This document shows, piece by piece, positions 43,477-51,241 of a DNA stretch of 51,241 bases. A program made the translations under genes and the position numbers. Below the pieces are notes generated by a model, which had not been told where the DNA came from, ran no database searches, and saw only the letters and a list, made by a program, of their open reading frames with translations. The stretch is taken from positions 1 to 51,241 of the forward strand of contig REDG01000058.1 in the NCBI GenBank assembly GCA_007693605.1, given 5' to 3'. Each line of letters begins with the position of its first letter. Within the stretch, counting starts at the first letter, position 1. The DNA comes from Bradymonadales bacterium. Its GTDB lineage: Bacteria > Bdellovibrionota > UBA2394.

Positions 43477-43941
43477 ATGTTTGTGAGCCACTGGCCAGAG
43501 CTTAGAGAAGCGGAAAAGGCTTTTGACGCCCGCCAATTTGCCTCTGCAGAGGGGGCGCTCAGCCGTATTCTTGCCAAGGATGATTCGGTTTTTGAGGCCA
43601 GGCTTTATCGTGCCTTGGCCAGGCTCTACCTAGGAAAGCTCCAAGAAGCCAAAGAGGACACCAGTTTTTGCTGCAAGATTCGACCGAACGACTCTGTGGC
43701 TTGGATGCTGCAGGGAGAGGTCGAACTAGAGGTCCAAGAGTTTGAGGCCTCTTATCAAAGCTTTAGCGAAGCGATTCGACTAGAGAAAGACAACGGACGA
43801 GCTCTTTTTGGGATGGCCAAAGCGGCGGTCGCTCTTGGGAAAACGCGTGAAGCTTCCGATTTATTGGAAGAAGCCCTTCAGTTTGATCGAGACTTTGTCT
43901 TAGCTCAGTGCTTCTCTCGCCTATTGCGCATGCCTTCTTAA
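43477..43941 (+). CDS. Small TPR protein
   Basis: 154 residues. At least three tetratricopeptide pairs: ARLYRALARLYLGKLQEAKE, SVAWMLQGEVELEVQEFEAS and GRALFGMAKAAVALGKTREA. No signal peptide, so probably a cytoplasmic scaffold. It is divergent from def, and its last 21 bases overlap, on the opposite strand, the end of the TRAP permease gene. Partner unknown. Confidence 0.75.
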   Translation: MFVSHWPELREAEKAFDARQFASAEGALSRILAKDDSVFEARLYRALARLYLGKLQEAKEDTSFCCKIRPNDSVAWMLQGEVELEVQEFEASYQSFSEAIRLEKDNGRALFGMAKAAVALGKTREASDLLEEALQFDRDFVLAQCFSRLLRMPS

Positions 43942-45993
43942 GTTTGGCCAAGCCTTCTGAGACAGATGAATGAAAAAGAAAAGTGTGATTCCGATCAACT
44001 TCCACCACCATCGTTCTAGGCCAAACTGAGCTTCAAAAAAGTCTGGCCGCAGCAAGACGGCCACAGTCAGAAGAAGCCCGATCGCCTCCCAGATCCGGTT
44101 CCGTTGATAGATATAGTTTTGTGTGAGAGAAACAAAGGCGAAGATCGCTGCCAAACCACTTCCAAAGATCATAAAGATTTCCCACCAATGGGTAACTCCA
44201 ATCAGTAAAAGATCAGTATTAAAGATGAACATAAAGGGAAGAATGGCCGTGCGCATATCGTAGCGAAAGCCTTGGATGCCTGTTCGAATGGGATCGGCCT
44301 TTGAAATGGCAGAAGCGGCATAGGCCGAGAGGCCCACCGGCGGGGTGTCATCGGAAAGGATTCCAAAGTAAAAAACAAAGAGGTGAGCAGCAATGAGGGG
44401 GACGACCAGTCCGGCATCTCCGCCGAGTTGCACGATAATCGGGGCGGTCAGGGTGGCCATCACAATATAATTTGCCGTGGTGGGAAGGCCCATTCCTAGA
44501 ATGAGTGAGGCAGCGGCAGTGATTAACAAAAGCGGAATGAGCCGCCCCCCAGACAAGACGGCTACAACTTCTGAGATTGCCCCTCCTAGCCCCAGAGTGA
44601 CCACTCCTACGATGATTCCGGCCGCAGCGACGGCCACTCCAATTCCCATCATATTGCGTCCGCCGCTGGCGAGGCTCTCAAAAATCTCCACTCCAAAATT
44701 TTTCAAGGAGTCTTTCCAGGCCACTTTCTTCCGCAGCGCAAGCACGACATTTTTAAGGAGCATCAACCCAATCAATGAGAGGATGGCATAGTAGGCTGAA
44801 AGTTGGGCAGACCTCCTCTCAATCATGAGAAAATAAAGCAGAAGAAGCAGGGGGATCAAAAAGTGGATGCCGGAGAAAAATGTTTTCCAAAACTCCGGCA
44901 CTTCGTCTTTGGGTACCGGTTGAATGTCGAGTTTCAGGGCTTCGATATGCGTGATGTAAATAAGACCGATGTAGGCGATGAGAGCGGGAACAATCGCTGC
45001 CCGCACAACTTCAAAATAACTGAGGCCCGTGTATTCTGCGATGATGAAGGCGGCAGCGCCCATAATTGGGGGCATCAGCTGACCATTTGTACTGGCCGCC
45101 ACTTCAATGGCGCCCGCTTTAACAGCGGGGTAGCCGGCCTTTTTCATTAAGGGGATGGTGAAAGTGCCTGTGGTGACGGTGTTGGCGATGCTTGAGCCTG
45201 AGACCATTCCCGTCAGGCCACTCGCGAGAACAGCAGCCTTGGCGGGTCCACCTCGAAAACGACCCAACAAACTATAGGCCAATTGAATGAAATAATATCC
45301 TCCTCCGGCTCGTTCCAGCATCGCGCCAAAAAGCACGAACAAAAAAACCACCGAAGCGGATACATCTAGCGGCACGCCGTAAATTCCTTCGGTAGACATA
45401 CTCAGTTTGCCAATCAGCTTTTCCAGCGAGGAGCTTCGAAAGGCAATGAGGTCGGGCATCCACTCGCTGACGAGGCTATAGAGAATGAAAGTTCCGGCGA
45501 TGAGCGGAAGGGCTAAGCCCAAAGCTCTTCTGGCAGCTTCCAAAAGGAGAATGATCAGGACGACCCCGACCAGCAAATCAAAGCCGTGTGGGGCCCCCTG
45601 CCTCTGGCCGATTCCCTCATAGTCTAGGACAAGATAGAGAGCGGCGGCGGTGGCAAGTATTCCCAACACCAAATCGAAAACAGAAATTCGATCCGTTCGG
45701 CTCAAATACCGAAGTAAGGCGTTTTTCTTAACCCAGCCTTTCTTTACAAAAATACCTCGGCTCTTGAAAAATGGAAAACTCAGGTAAACCAAAAGAAGGG
45801 CAAAGGCCAAATGAATCGCCCGCGCATAGACGGCACTCAAAAGCAAGACTTGGGGAAGTGCCAGTTGAAAAAGGGACCAGGCGGCGGCAACAATCGGAAT
45901 GGAGTAAGCTTGCCATGACTGAAGCCGTCTGCCCCCGAACTCGACTTCCTCTGCCAGTCGTTTCGCCTCTTCGGATTCTTCGATTTGGCTCAT
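43921..45993 (-). CDS. TRAP transporter permease, fused small and large subunits (TAXI type)
   Basis: About 690 residues with some 16-18 membrane helices. The N-terminal part corresponds to the DctQ-like subunit and the rest to DctM. The DctM segments include ASGLTGMVSGSSIANTVTTG, PLMKKAGYPAVKAGAIEVAA, NGQLMPPIMGAAAFI and GMGLPTTANYIVMATLTAP. This fused form goes with TAXI-type solute-binding proteins, encoded immediately upstream. ATG 45993 is preferred over TTG 46005 because GAGGAGG precedes it. Likely substrates of such systems are carboxylates or amino acids; the actual one is unknown. Confidence 0.93.
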   Translation of the reverse strand: MSQIEESEEAKRLAEEVEFGGRRLQSWQAYSIPIVAAAWSLFQLALPQVLLLSAVYARAIHLAFALLLVYLSFPFFKSRGIFVKKGWVKKNALLRYLSRTDRISVFDLVLGILATAAALYLVLDYEGIGQRQGAPHGFDLLVGVVLIILLLEAARRALGLALPLIAGTFILYSLVSEWMPDLIAFRSSSLEKLIGKLSMSTEGIYGVPLDVSASVVFLFVLFGAMLERAGGGYYFIQLAYSLLGRFRGGPAKAAVLASGLTGMVSGSSIANTVTTGTFTIPLMKKAGYPAVKAGAIEVAASTNGQLMPPIMGAAAFIIAEYTGLSYFEVVRAAIVPALIAYIGLIYITHIEALKLDIQPVPKDEVPEFWKTFFSGIHFLIPLLLLLYFLMIERRSAQLSAYYAILSLIGLMLLKNVVLALRKKVAWKDSLKNFGVEIFESLASGGRNMMGIGVAVAAAGIIVGVVTLGLGGAISEVVAVLSGGRLIPLLLITAAASLILGMGLPTTANYIVMATLTAPIIVQLGGDAGLVVPLIAAHLFVFYFGILSDDTPPVGLSAYAASAISKADPIRTGIQGFRYDMRTAILPFMFIFNTDLLLIGVTHWWEIFMIFGSGLAAIFAFVSLTQNYIYQRNRIWEAIGLLLTVAVLLRPDFFEAQFGLERWWWKLIGITLFFFIHLSQKAWPNLRRHAQ

Positions 45994-46005
45994 GCGCCTC
46001 CTCAA

Positions 46006-46998
46006 TTAAAGGTTGGGAAGCAAATGCGCTGGAATCTGATCCACCAGGCCGACCTCTTCAAAATATCTCAATGCGCCCGGATGAAATGGAACAGAAATTC
46101 CCTGAAGCATATTTGCCTTTTCAAGTTCGTGAAAGGCGGGGTGCAAGCGCTTAAACGAATCCAGATTTTCAAAGACTGATTTTGTGAGGGCGTAAACCGT
46201 GTCTTCTGAAACTTGCGAAGATGTGACCAAAGTTGCTTTGACTCCGATACTTGGAATGTCGGAGTCTCCTTCCGCCATCGGGTACAAGGCGTGCGGAATA
46301 TGAGTGACCGCGTAGTAAGGAAACTCTCGAAGCAGATCTTCCATCCCCACAATGGGCACAAATCTCACCTTGCGGTTGCCGGAAGTGGCTTCTGTAATGG
46401 CTCCGCTTGGATGACCCACAGTATAGAAAAAAGCATCGATGCGATTGTCCTGAAGCATTCGAGGCGCTTCGGCAGCGTCTAAAGACTCCGCCTGAAGCTC
46501 AGACTCAAAATCAATGGATGCTGCTCTCAAAACATCGAGAGAATTACCTCGTTGACCACTTCCGGGGTTGCCGATATTGACCCTCTTTCCCTTTAGGTCG
46601 TGCAAACTTTCGATTCCCGCCTCAACGGCAGCCACCAGGGTCACCGCCTCTGTGTGTAAGCTGAAAACGGCTCGAAGATCCTTCTGAGGGCCAGCGCTCT
46701 CCCACTCGGCGAGACCCCGGTAGGCTTGAAACTGGCGATCTGATTGGACAATCCCAAACTCCATCTCGCCAGACATCAGGGCGTTGACATTGAACACCGA
46801 TCCTCCCGTCGATTCGTACGAGGCTCGAATTCCAAATTCATCTCGGCGATCATTTAACATTCGGGCCAAAGCTCCGCCGGTTGGGTAGTAAACCCCTGTG
46901 ACTCCGCCCGTTCCAATGCTGACAAACTCTGTTTTCTCTCGGGTGCAAGACACGAAAACCAATGAAAGACTAAAAATGAGACTAAGCTTTGCAAACAT
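46006..46998 (-). CDS. TAXI-family TRAP solute-binding lipoprotein
   Basis: 330 residues. Signal with lipobox FVSC places the mature protein on a membrane, facing the periplasm. SIGTGGVTGVYYPTGGALAR near the start, STGGSVFNVNALMSGEMEFG, IVQSDRQFQAYRG and GKRVNIGNPGSGQR are hallmarks of the TAXI family. It delivers substrate to the downstream fused permease; the two genes are 12 bases apart. Confidence 0.93.
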   Translation of the reverse strand: MFAKLSLIFSLSLVFVSCTREKTEFVSIGTGGVTGVYYPTGGALARMLNDRRDEFGIRASYESTGGSVFNVNALMSGEMEFGIVQSDRQFQAYRGLAEWESAGPQKDLRAVFSLHTEAVTLVAAVEAGIESLHDLKGKRVNIGNPGSGQRGNSLDVLRAASIDFESELQAESLDAAEAPRMLQDNRIDAFFYTVGHPSGAITEATSGNRKVRFVPIVGMEDLLREFPYYAVTHIPHALYPMAEGDSDIPSIGVKATLVTSSQVSEDTVYALTKSVFENLDSFKRLHPAFHELEKANMLQGISVPFHPGALRYFEEVGLVDQIPAHLLPNL

Positions 46999-47096
46999 AC
47001 GGACCTCCAGATTGGATTGAGTTCGCCCTCATGAAGCCTCGGTGAGCCAAAAAAATCAAGTTGGCATCCCCTGATTTAAAAGTGTAAGGCCTAAGA

Positions 47097-47981
47097 ATGC
47101 GCAAGAAAGAGAGTATTGCCTCTTGGTTTCGCGAGCTTCAATCGAAGATTATCGAGGCTTTGGAGGTCTTTGAGCCGAAAATCCGCTTCGAATCGCACCC
47201 ATGGAAGCGTCCCGGAGGCGGTGGTGGCGATTCTCGAATCTTGGCAGAGGGGGAGGTCTTCGAAAAAGCGGGGGTGAATGTCTCAGAGGTGGAGGGCGAA
47301 CTTCCCCCATCATTGATGGCGAAGCTGGAGACGACGAGTTCGAATTTCTATGCGACTGGACTTTCGTTAGTCATTCATCCGCGATCCCCTCAAGTTCCCA
47401 CCGTTCATGCCAATTGGAGATACTTTGAACAGAGCGACCGACGGTGGTTTGGGGGGGGTGCCGACTTGACGCCCTTCGTATTCCGACCGGAAGATTTTCG
47501 ACATTTTCACGAGTCTTTGCGACGGCCCTGTGACCGCTTGGGGCCCAAGGTTTATGACGAATTCAAACAGAAGTGCGATGAGTACTTCTATCTTCCTCAT
47601 CGCAAAGAGCATCGAGGAATAGGCGGGATTTTCTTTGACTATCTGAGCGAGAACCTTGATCAAGTTTTTGAGTTTATCAAAGAGAGCGGAATGAGCCTCA
47701 TCGACGCGTACATTCCGATCGTTCAAAAAAGACATTCGTTGAGTTTTAGTGAGCGAGAAAAAGACTTTCAGTGGCTTCGTCGGGGGCGATATGTGGAGTT
47801 CAATTTGATTTACGATCGAGGAACCAAGTTTGGGCTGGAAACCCAAGGCAATACTGAAAGCATACTCATGAGTCTACCCCCCAAACTTTCTTTTGAGTTT
47901 CAGCCCGAACTCGAGAAAACCGAGAGCGAGAAAGAACTCATGAAAGCCTTCAGAAATCCGAAGAACTGGCTTGCGAGCTAG
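47097..47981 (+). CDS. hemF: Oxygen-dependent coproporphyrinogen III oxidase
   Basis: 294 residues. It converts coproporphyrinogen III to protoporphyrinogen IX using oxygen. TGLSLVIHPRSPQVPTVHAN, FGGGADLTPFVF, FDYLSENLDQVF and EFNLIYDRGTKFGLETQGNT with ESILMSLPP match the family end to end. It implies an aerobic lifestyle. The stop codon at 47979-47981 coincides with the start of a TAGTGGTCCAA motif found at the ends of the repeat insert at 30.5 kb. Confidence 0.96.
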   Translation: MRKKESIASWFRELQSKIIEALEVFEPKIRFESHPWKRPGGGGGDSRILAEGEVFEKAGVNVSEVEGELPPSLMAKLETTSSNFYATGLSLVIHPRSPQVPTVHANWRYFEQSDRRWFGGGADLTPFVFRPEDFRHFHESLRRPCDRLGPKVYDEFKQKCDEYFYLPHRKEHRGIGGIFFDYLSENLDQVFEFIKESGMSLIDAYIPIVQKRHSLSFSEREKDFQWLRRGRYVEFNLIYDRGTKFGLETQGNTESILMSLPPKLSFEFQPELEKTESEKELMKAFRNPKNWLAS

Positions 47982-47993
47982 TGGTCCAATCGG
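47979..47993 (+). repeat. Isolated copy of the MITE-like insert's terminal motif
   Basis: TAGTGGTCCAATCGG closely matches the end of the 30.5 kb insert (TAGTGGTCCAACCGG read outward). It overlaps the hemF stop codon. A matching inverted copy lies at 49771-49781. Confidence 0.45.
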
Positions 47994-48049
47994 CAACTCT
48001 CTTCGAGTTGTGCTGCCCGCTGCTAGCGCCCTTTGTAGTTCTGAGAAAA

Positions 48050-49597
48050 CTACTTTTTCTTGCCGAAGACTCGACCGATCATCTTTGAAGCCTTTTTCAG
48101 AAGACCAGACTTCGCTTTCGCTGGCTTCTGAGCTTGAGGAGAGCGCTTAGAAGCCTCTCTCGAACTCTTCCTTGGTTCCGAGCTTCTCTTTTGATCGCTT
48201 GGTCGTGGTCCGTCTCCTGTTCTTTTTCTTGAACGAGATCTTCTGGGGTTTCGATTTTGTTCTCCACGAGACTCTGAGCCACTCCTCTCTCGATTGGACG
48301 AGGGCCTTCGGTTGTTTCTTGAGTTTCTGGAGCCTCTTGAGCGCCTTGGGCCCGCGTCTGAGCTTGACGACCTTGAGTCTCGATCTCCTTCGCCTCCAGT
48401 GCCTGAAAAATCTCGAACCAACTCTATCTTAATCTTTTCAGCGATGGCTTCGATTTGTCTCTCTTGCATGCTGTTCTCAGGGTCAACCAAAGCGATGCTT
48501 AAGCCCGCGCGGCCCGCACGACCTGAGCGACCGGCTCGGTGAATATAGTCATCTAAACTCTCAGGCAGCTCAAAGTGCACAACTTGTGTCACATGATCAA
48601 CATCAAGGCCTCGTGAGGCGACATCGGTTGCAATCAGATGTTGAATTCGTCCTTCCTTAAATTGACGAATCGTTCTTTCTCTTTCGCCCATCGAAAAGCC
48701 CGCGTGAAGAATCCCAATGGCAGAGTTTCTTCCCCGTTCAGAGACCCGCTCAAAGAGGTTGTCAGCACCCTTTCGAGTGCGACAGAAAATGATGCTGGTC
48801 GACTTTTGATCGCGCAGCAACGAACGGAGAAAGCCCACTTTTTCTCGACGGTTCACAAAGATGGCTCTGTGCTCGATGGTGCTCGAAGAGGTGTTTGGAC
48901 TGTCGACTTGAATTTCATAGGGATTCTTGAGAAAGGTCGACATGATTTGGTTCACTTCTTTGGGAAGAGTCGCAGAAAACATCAGAGTCTGTCGGCAGCC
49001 CGGCAAAGTGTTCAAGATCTCTGTCACCTGAGGGGCAAAGCCCATGTCACACATTCGATCGGCTTCATCCAAAACACAAAGGTCAATCTCGCCAAGAGAG
49101 ATGCAGCCCTCTCCGATAAAGTCGATCATCCGACCAGGGGTCGCAATATAGAGAGTCGGTTTGTGTGCGTTCATCGCGCGGAGCTGCTGATCGAGAGGGA
49201 CTCCGCCATAGAGGGGAATGGACACATGCTCCGTCTGTCCGTCGAGTAGCTTCATCGCTTCGTCATCGATTTGTAGAGCGAGTTCTCGAGTCGGACTCAG
49301 AACCAGGGCTCTGCGAATCTTCTTTTCAAACAGCATTTGTGCGATGGGCCCTAGAAAGGCAATTGTCTTTCCACTGCCCGTTCGAGCGCCAGCATAGACA
49401 TCTCGGCCCTCTAAGATCGCGGGCATCACCGCAGCCTGAATAGGCGTCGGTATTTCAAAGCCCATTTTTTCTTTGAGATTCGTTAATAAGAATTCATTTT
49501 GAAGGAGATCTTTGAACTTTTTTGAGGGTTCTAAGTTTTCCGGTTTCTTTTGTGTGTCTTGAGGTTCAAGACCTTGAGGTTCGCTAATGTTCGACAT
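48050..49597 (-). CDS. DEAD-box RNA helicase with Arg/Ser-rich disordered tail
   Basis: 515 residues. Helicase motifs in order: Q motif around IPTPIQAAVMP, I (ARTGSGKT), Ia (SPTRELALQ), II (DEAD), III (SAT), IV-V (IIFCRTRKGADNL, IATDVASRGLDVDHV) and VI (HRAGRSGRAG). The core ends near residue 375. The last 140 residues are low-complexity and rich in Arg, Ser, Asn and Lys (GSRNSRNNRRPSSNRER), ending in a Lys-rich helix (MIGRVFGKKK), probably for RNA binding. It is similar to RhlE/DeaD proteins acting in ribosome assembly or mRNA turnover. Monocistronic. Confidence 0.93.
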   Translation of the reverse strand: MSNISEPQGLEPQDTQKKPENLEPSKKFKDLLQNEFLLTNLKEKMGFEIPTPIQAAVMPAILEGRDVYAGARTGSGKTIAFLGPIAQMLFEKKIRRALVLSPTRELALQIDDEAMKLLDGQTEHVSIPLYGGVPLDQQLRAMNAHKPTLYIATPGRMIDFIGEGCISLGEIDLCVLDEADRMCDMGFAPQVTEILNTLPGCRQTLMFSATLPKEVNQIMSTFLKNPYEIQVDSPNTSSSTIEHRAIFVNRREKVGFLRSLLRDQKSTSIIFCRTRKGADNLFERVSERGRNSAIGILHAGFSMGERERTIRQFKEGRIQHLIATDVASRGLDVDHVTQVVHFELPESLDDYIHRAGRSGRAGRAGLSIALVDPENSMQERQIEAIAEKIKIELVRDFSGTGGEGDRDSRSSSSDAGPRRSRGSRNSRNNRRPSSNRERSGSESRGEQNRNPRRSRSRKRTGDGPRPSDQKRSSEPRKSSREASKRSPQAQKPAKAKSGLLKKASKMIGRVFGKKK

Positions 49598-49689
49598 ACT
49601 ACTTTCATCAATTCAATTTGGATTTTAAGGATTATTAAGGCTTCGCTGGTTCCCCAATTCGCCTCAGCCTGCCCTTTCTTAACAGCCTT

Positions 49690-49735
49690 TGAGGGGCTTC
49701 ACAATCCCCCAAAGGCCACTTTTTCAAGCCTAAAG
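49690..49735 (-). terminator. Possible terminator hairpin after the desaturase gene
   Basis: On the minus strand GCCTTTGGGGG pairs with CCCCTCAAAGGC (one wobble pair) around a loop of about nine bases, in the spacer between the desaturase and the helicase. It lacks a strong T-run, so it may only be a structured 3' end. Confidence 0.35.
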
Positions 49736-49770
49736 CCACTCACTCGGGGGCTTCAACTTGGCCAGTAGAG

Positions 49771-49838
49771 TTGGACCACTAGCCTTCTCGCATCTGGGCC
49801 CTTATCGCCACTCCCCAATCAAGAGTTTAGCGACAATC
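49771..49838. repeat. Palindromic dispersed repeat, copy 3 (partial)
   Basis: The reverse strand reads the same end as copies 1 and 2, including GGGAGTGGCGATAAGGG and CCAGATGCGAGAAGG, then passes directly into TAGTGGTCCAA of the insert's terminus and stops matching. It therefore preserves one junction of the copy 2 nested arrangement. It supplies the last codons (EIVAKLLIGEWR and stop) of the desaturase. Confidence 0.7.
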
Positions 49839-50677
49839 TCCTTGTAGTGGCGTAGCCACAAGGGCTGCAGCTCATAATACTCCTTTCGCTGAGTATAAAA
49901 GAGCCCTTGGCCAGAGTTCCTGGCGATCTCAAGTTGGTGGGCTTTGTAAAATTCTGGGTATCGGTACCAAGGCAGGGAGGGTCTTAAATGGTGCACGAGG
50001 TGCATGTTCTGGTTAAACATCAGGGCCTGAATCCACCAGGGCACAAAGGTGTTTCGAGTGTTTCGGTATCGGCTGGTCTCTCGGGCGGGGTGATGAGGCC
50101 AGGCGGTGTTCACATAGCTCAAGATGCCAATTCCGATCACATTCGGAATGAGCCAAGTCAAAATCAAGGGCTTTGCGAAGGCGGTAATCAAAGCCAGGTA
50201 GATCAAAAAAATCGGGCCAAAGGCTGAAAGGATCAAATGCCTGCGCCAGCGCGGGTGTTTGAAATGCTGAAAGGCGAAAACATGATAATAAAAGATAAGA
50301 AAGAAGCTCTTCATCAGTCTCTTCCAAAGTTTGGGGCTGGCCGTGAAGTGGTCTGGATCAGAGTCGCCTTGGTTGGTTTTGGCGTGGTGTTCAAGATGGA
50401 TTCTTCGAAAGAGAAAGGGACTGAACACAAACATCGGCCATGCCAAGATCATGATTAATTCATTCATCCATCGTCGGCGGCTAAAGCTAAAGTGACAAGC
50501 GTCGTGTAAGACGGTGAAGCCCAGAAAGACCATGAAGCCGTTGATCACGCCAAATGGAATCTGAAAGTACCATGCTTCTTGATACAGGGCGAAGCCTCCG
50601 CCCACCGCCAAAAGAAACAAAAAGGCGCAGAGACCGAACAAGATAAGGCTTGGATTCACTGATCTGAGCCAGTCCAT
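49802..50677 (-). CDS. Membrane fatty-acid desaturase
   Basis: About 291 residues. Three His boxes bind the diiron centre: HDACHFSF, HLEHHAKTN and HLVHHLRP. Four or more membrane helices alternate with them (LILFGLCAFLFLLAVGGGFA near the start). It introduces a double bond or hydroxyl into acyl chains in the membrane; position unknown. ATG 50677 with GAGGGAG upstream is preferred; a frame open further upstream (TTG 50761 and beyond) lacks a ribosome-binding site. The last 12 codons come from the palindromic repeat. Confidence 0.88.
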   Translation of the reverse strand: MDWLRSVNPSLILFGLCAFLFLLAVGGGFALYQEAWYFQIPFGVINGFMVFLGFTVLHDACHFSFSRRRWMNELIMILAWPMFVFSPFLFRRIHLEHHAKTNQGDSDPDHFTASPKLWKRLMKSFFLIFYYHVFAFQHFKHPRWRRHLILSAFGPIFLIYLALITAFAKPLILTWLIPNVIGIGILSYVNTAWPHHPARETSRYRNTRNTFVPWWIQALMFNQNMHLVHHLRPSLPWYRYPEFYKAHQLEIARNSGQGLFYTQRKEYYELQPLWLRHYKEIVAKLLIGEWR

Positions 50678-50942
50678 GGCTGTTACTCCCTCAGCCTCTA
50701 TTCTACCCGAGATGGCAAAAAACATCGAGAAATCGGCCACAAAGGGCCTCAGGAGCCACAATTTTGGGGTCTTAGCTTGATATTCACGGGCCAGAAATTC
50801 AGCAATCCCGGCCTTGGCCCCCGAGTGTAAGGAATTGAGCGGAGTCTCGTTGCAGTGGACGCAGATGACGGGGTTTAACTGAGCGAATGCAAAGTCTCGC
50901 CCGTAAAGACTGAAAAGGGGGGGCTTGGCTAAACTTGGGAAA
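50678..50942. other. Spacer before the desaturase gene
   Basis: It should carry the desaturase promoter. A minus-strand frame continuous with the desaturase runs through most of it (including VICVHCNETPLNSLHSGAKA) and looks protein-like, but it has no start codon with a ribosome-binding site. It may be decayed coding sequence or chance. Confidence 0.35.
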
Positions 50943-51227
50943 TCAGACTGATAGAGCCTTTATCATTTTTATAATACGCTCGGCCTTCTTCTCTTTTTCT
51001 GCACCAGACATCTGACCATGGACAACTTCCTCAAATCCGCTCTGGCTCACAAGAGACTTAAGCTGTCTAACAACAAACTTCTTTACAGAGGGGTCTGACC
51101 TTTCAATGTCATCAAACGCATTTGGATAGCCATCTAAGAGAAGGAGAATGTCCTCAAGGTCTGTGCTAAAGCGTAAATCATTTTTTTGAAGTGCGGGCGT
51201 TTGACTGGAGCGGGTAACACTTAGGGA
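50943..51227 (-). pseudogene. 5'-deleted nucleotidyltransferase (AbiEii-like) C-terminal remnant
   Basis: The frame is open from a TAA at 51228-51230 down to TGA at 50943, with no suitable start codon. The translation contains NDLRFSTDLEDILLLLDGYP, then AFDDIERSDPSVKKFVVRQL and a helical tail. The S-x-DLEDI-x-x-x-x-DG pattern and following region match the C-terminus of AbiEii-like nucleotidyltransferases, but the GG/DID catalytic half is absent. Matching sequence seems to begin near 51190; the bases beyond are unrelated and could be a deletion or insertion junction. Confidence 0.55.
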
Positions 51228-51241
51228 TTAGGGCCGGTTCA

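Noticed and set aside
50678..50940. N-terminal extension of the desaturase (frame open through VICVHCNETPLNS)
   Set aside because: It has no start codon with a ribosome-binding site, and the ATG at 50677 has a good one and matches where the first membrane helix begins; kept only as a note.

Overview
The window looks like chromosomal DNA of a Gram-negative bacterium, most likely a Bdellovibrionota or other former deltaproteobacterial lineage. The evidence is indirect. There is an eight-gene cluster resembling the Agl/Glt motility (or related envelope) machines of Myxococcus and Bdellovibrio, several outer-membrane beta-barrels and lipoproteins, TAXI-type TRAP transport, aerobic class I ribonucleotide reductase and oxygen-dependent HemF. 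G+C is close to 50% by eye. No rRNA gene, CRISPR array or complete transposase gene was seen.

Layout. 1-2.8 kb: 3' part of a sodium:solute symporter, then a palindromic repeat, then a convergent membrane protein. 2.9-7.0 kb: GH37 trehalase, a tRNA-Leu(UAA) gene interrupted by a 213-nt group I intron, and a long acyl-CoA dehydrogenase. 7.3-13.8 kb: a very large lipoprotein (zinc metalloprotease plus beta-propeller repeats) and a protein with two cyclic-nucleotide-binding domains. 13.9-17.3 kb: an accessory-looking stretch with an unknown exported protein, a beta-barrel gene carrying one in-frame TGA, and a winged-helix/nucleotidyltransferase pair with a palindromic operator. 17.3-24.9 kb: one minus-strand operon encoding a TolQ/ExbB-type motor, two ExbD-type subunits, a small exported protein, an FHA-like/TonB-like protein, an outer-membrane barrel and two helical-repeat periplasmic proteins. 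25.2-30.4 kb: diguanylate cyclase, ribosomal protein L33 and nrdA-nrdB. 30.4-30.8 kb: a nested repeat island. 30.8-36.7 kb: rmuC, a saccharopine-dehydrogenase-like gene with ispH, and nth with a PolX/PHP gene. 36.7-40.0 kb: xseB-ispA-dxs. 40.0-43.4 kb: def-fmt-rpe plus a helical-repeat protein. 43.5-48.0 kb: TPR protein, TAXI-TRAP transporter and hemF. 48-51.2 kb: DEAD-box helicase, fatty-acid desaturase and a 5'-deleted nucleotidyltransferase remnant.

The genes form compact units. Dxs, IspA and IspH cover steps of the non-mevalonate isoprenoid pathway. Def and Fmt handle removal and addition of the N-formyl group. NrdA and NrdB make deoxynucleotides. The 17.3-24.9 kb operon can be read as a proton-driven inner-membrane motor coupled through a TonB-like protein to periplasmic and outer-membrane parts.

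The most unusual features are the self-splicing-type intron in tRNA-Leu(UAA), at the position used in cyanobacteria but with a core resembling the Azoarcus tRNA-Ile intron, and a family of palindromic repeats at gene 3' ends that supplies the C-terminal codons of two unrelated proteins. Function calls come from motif recognition without database searches.
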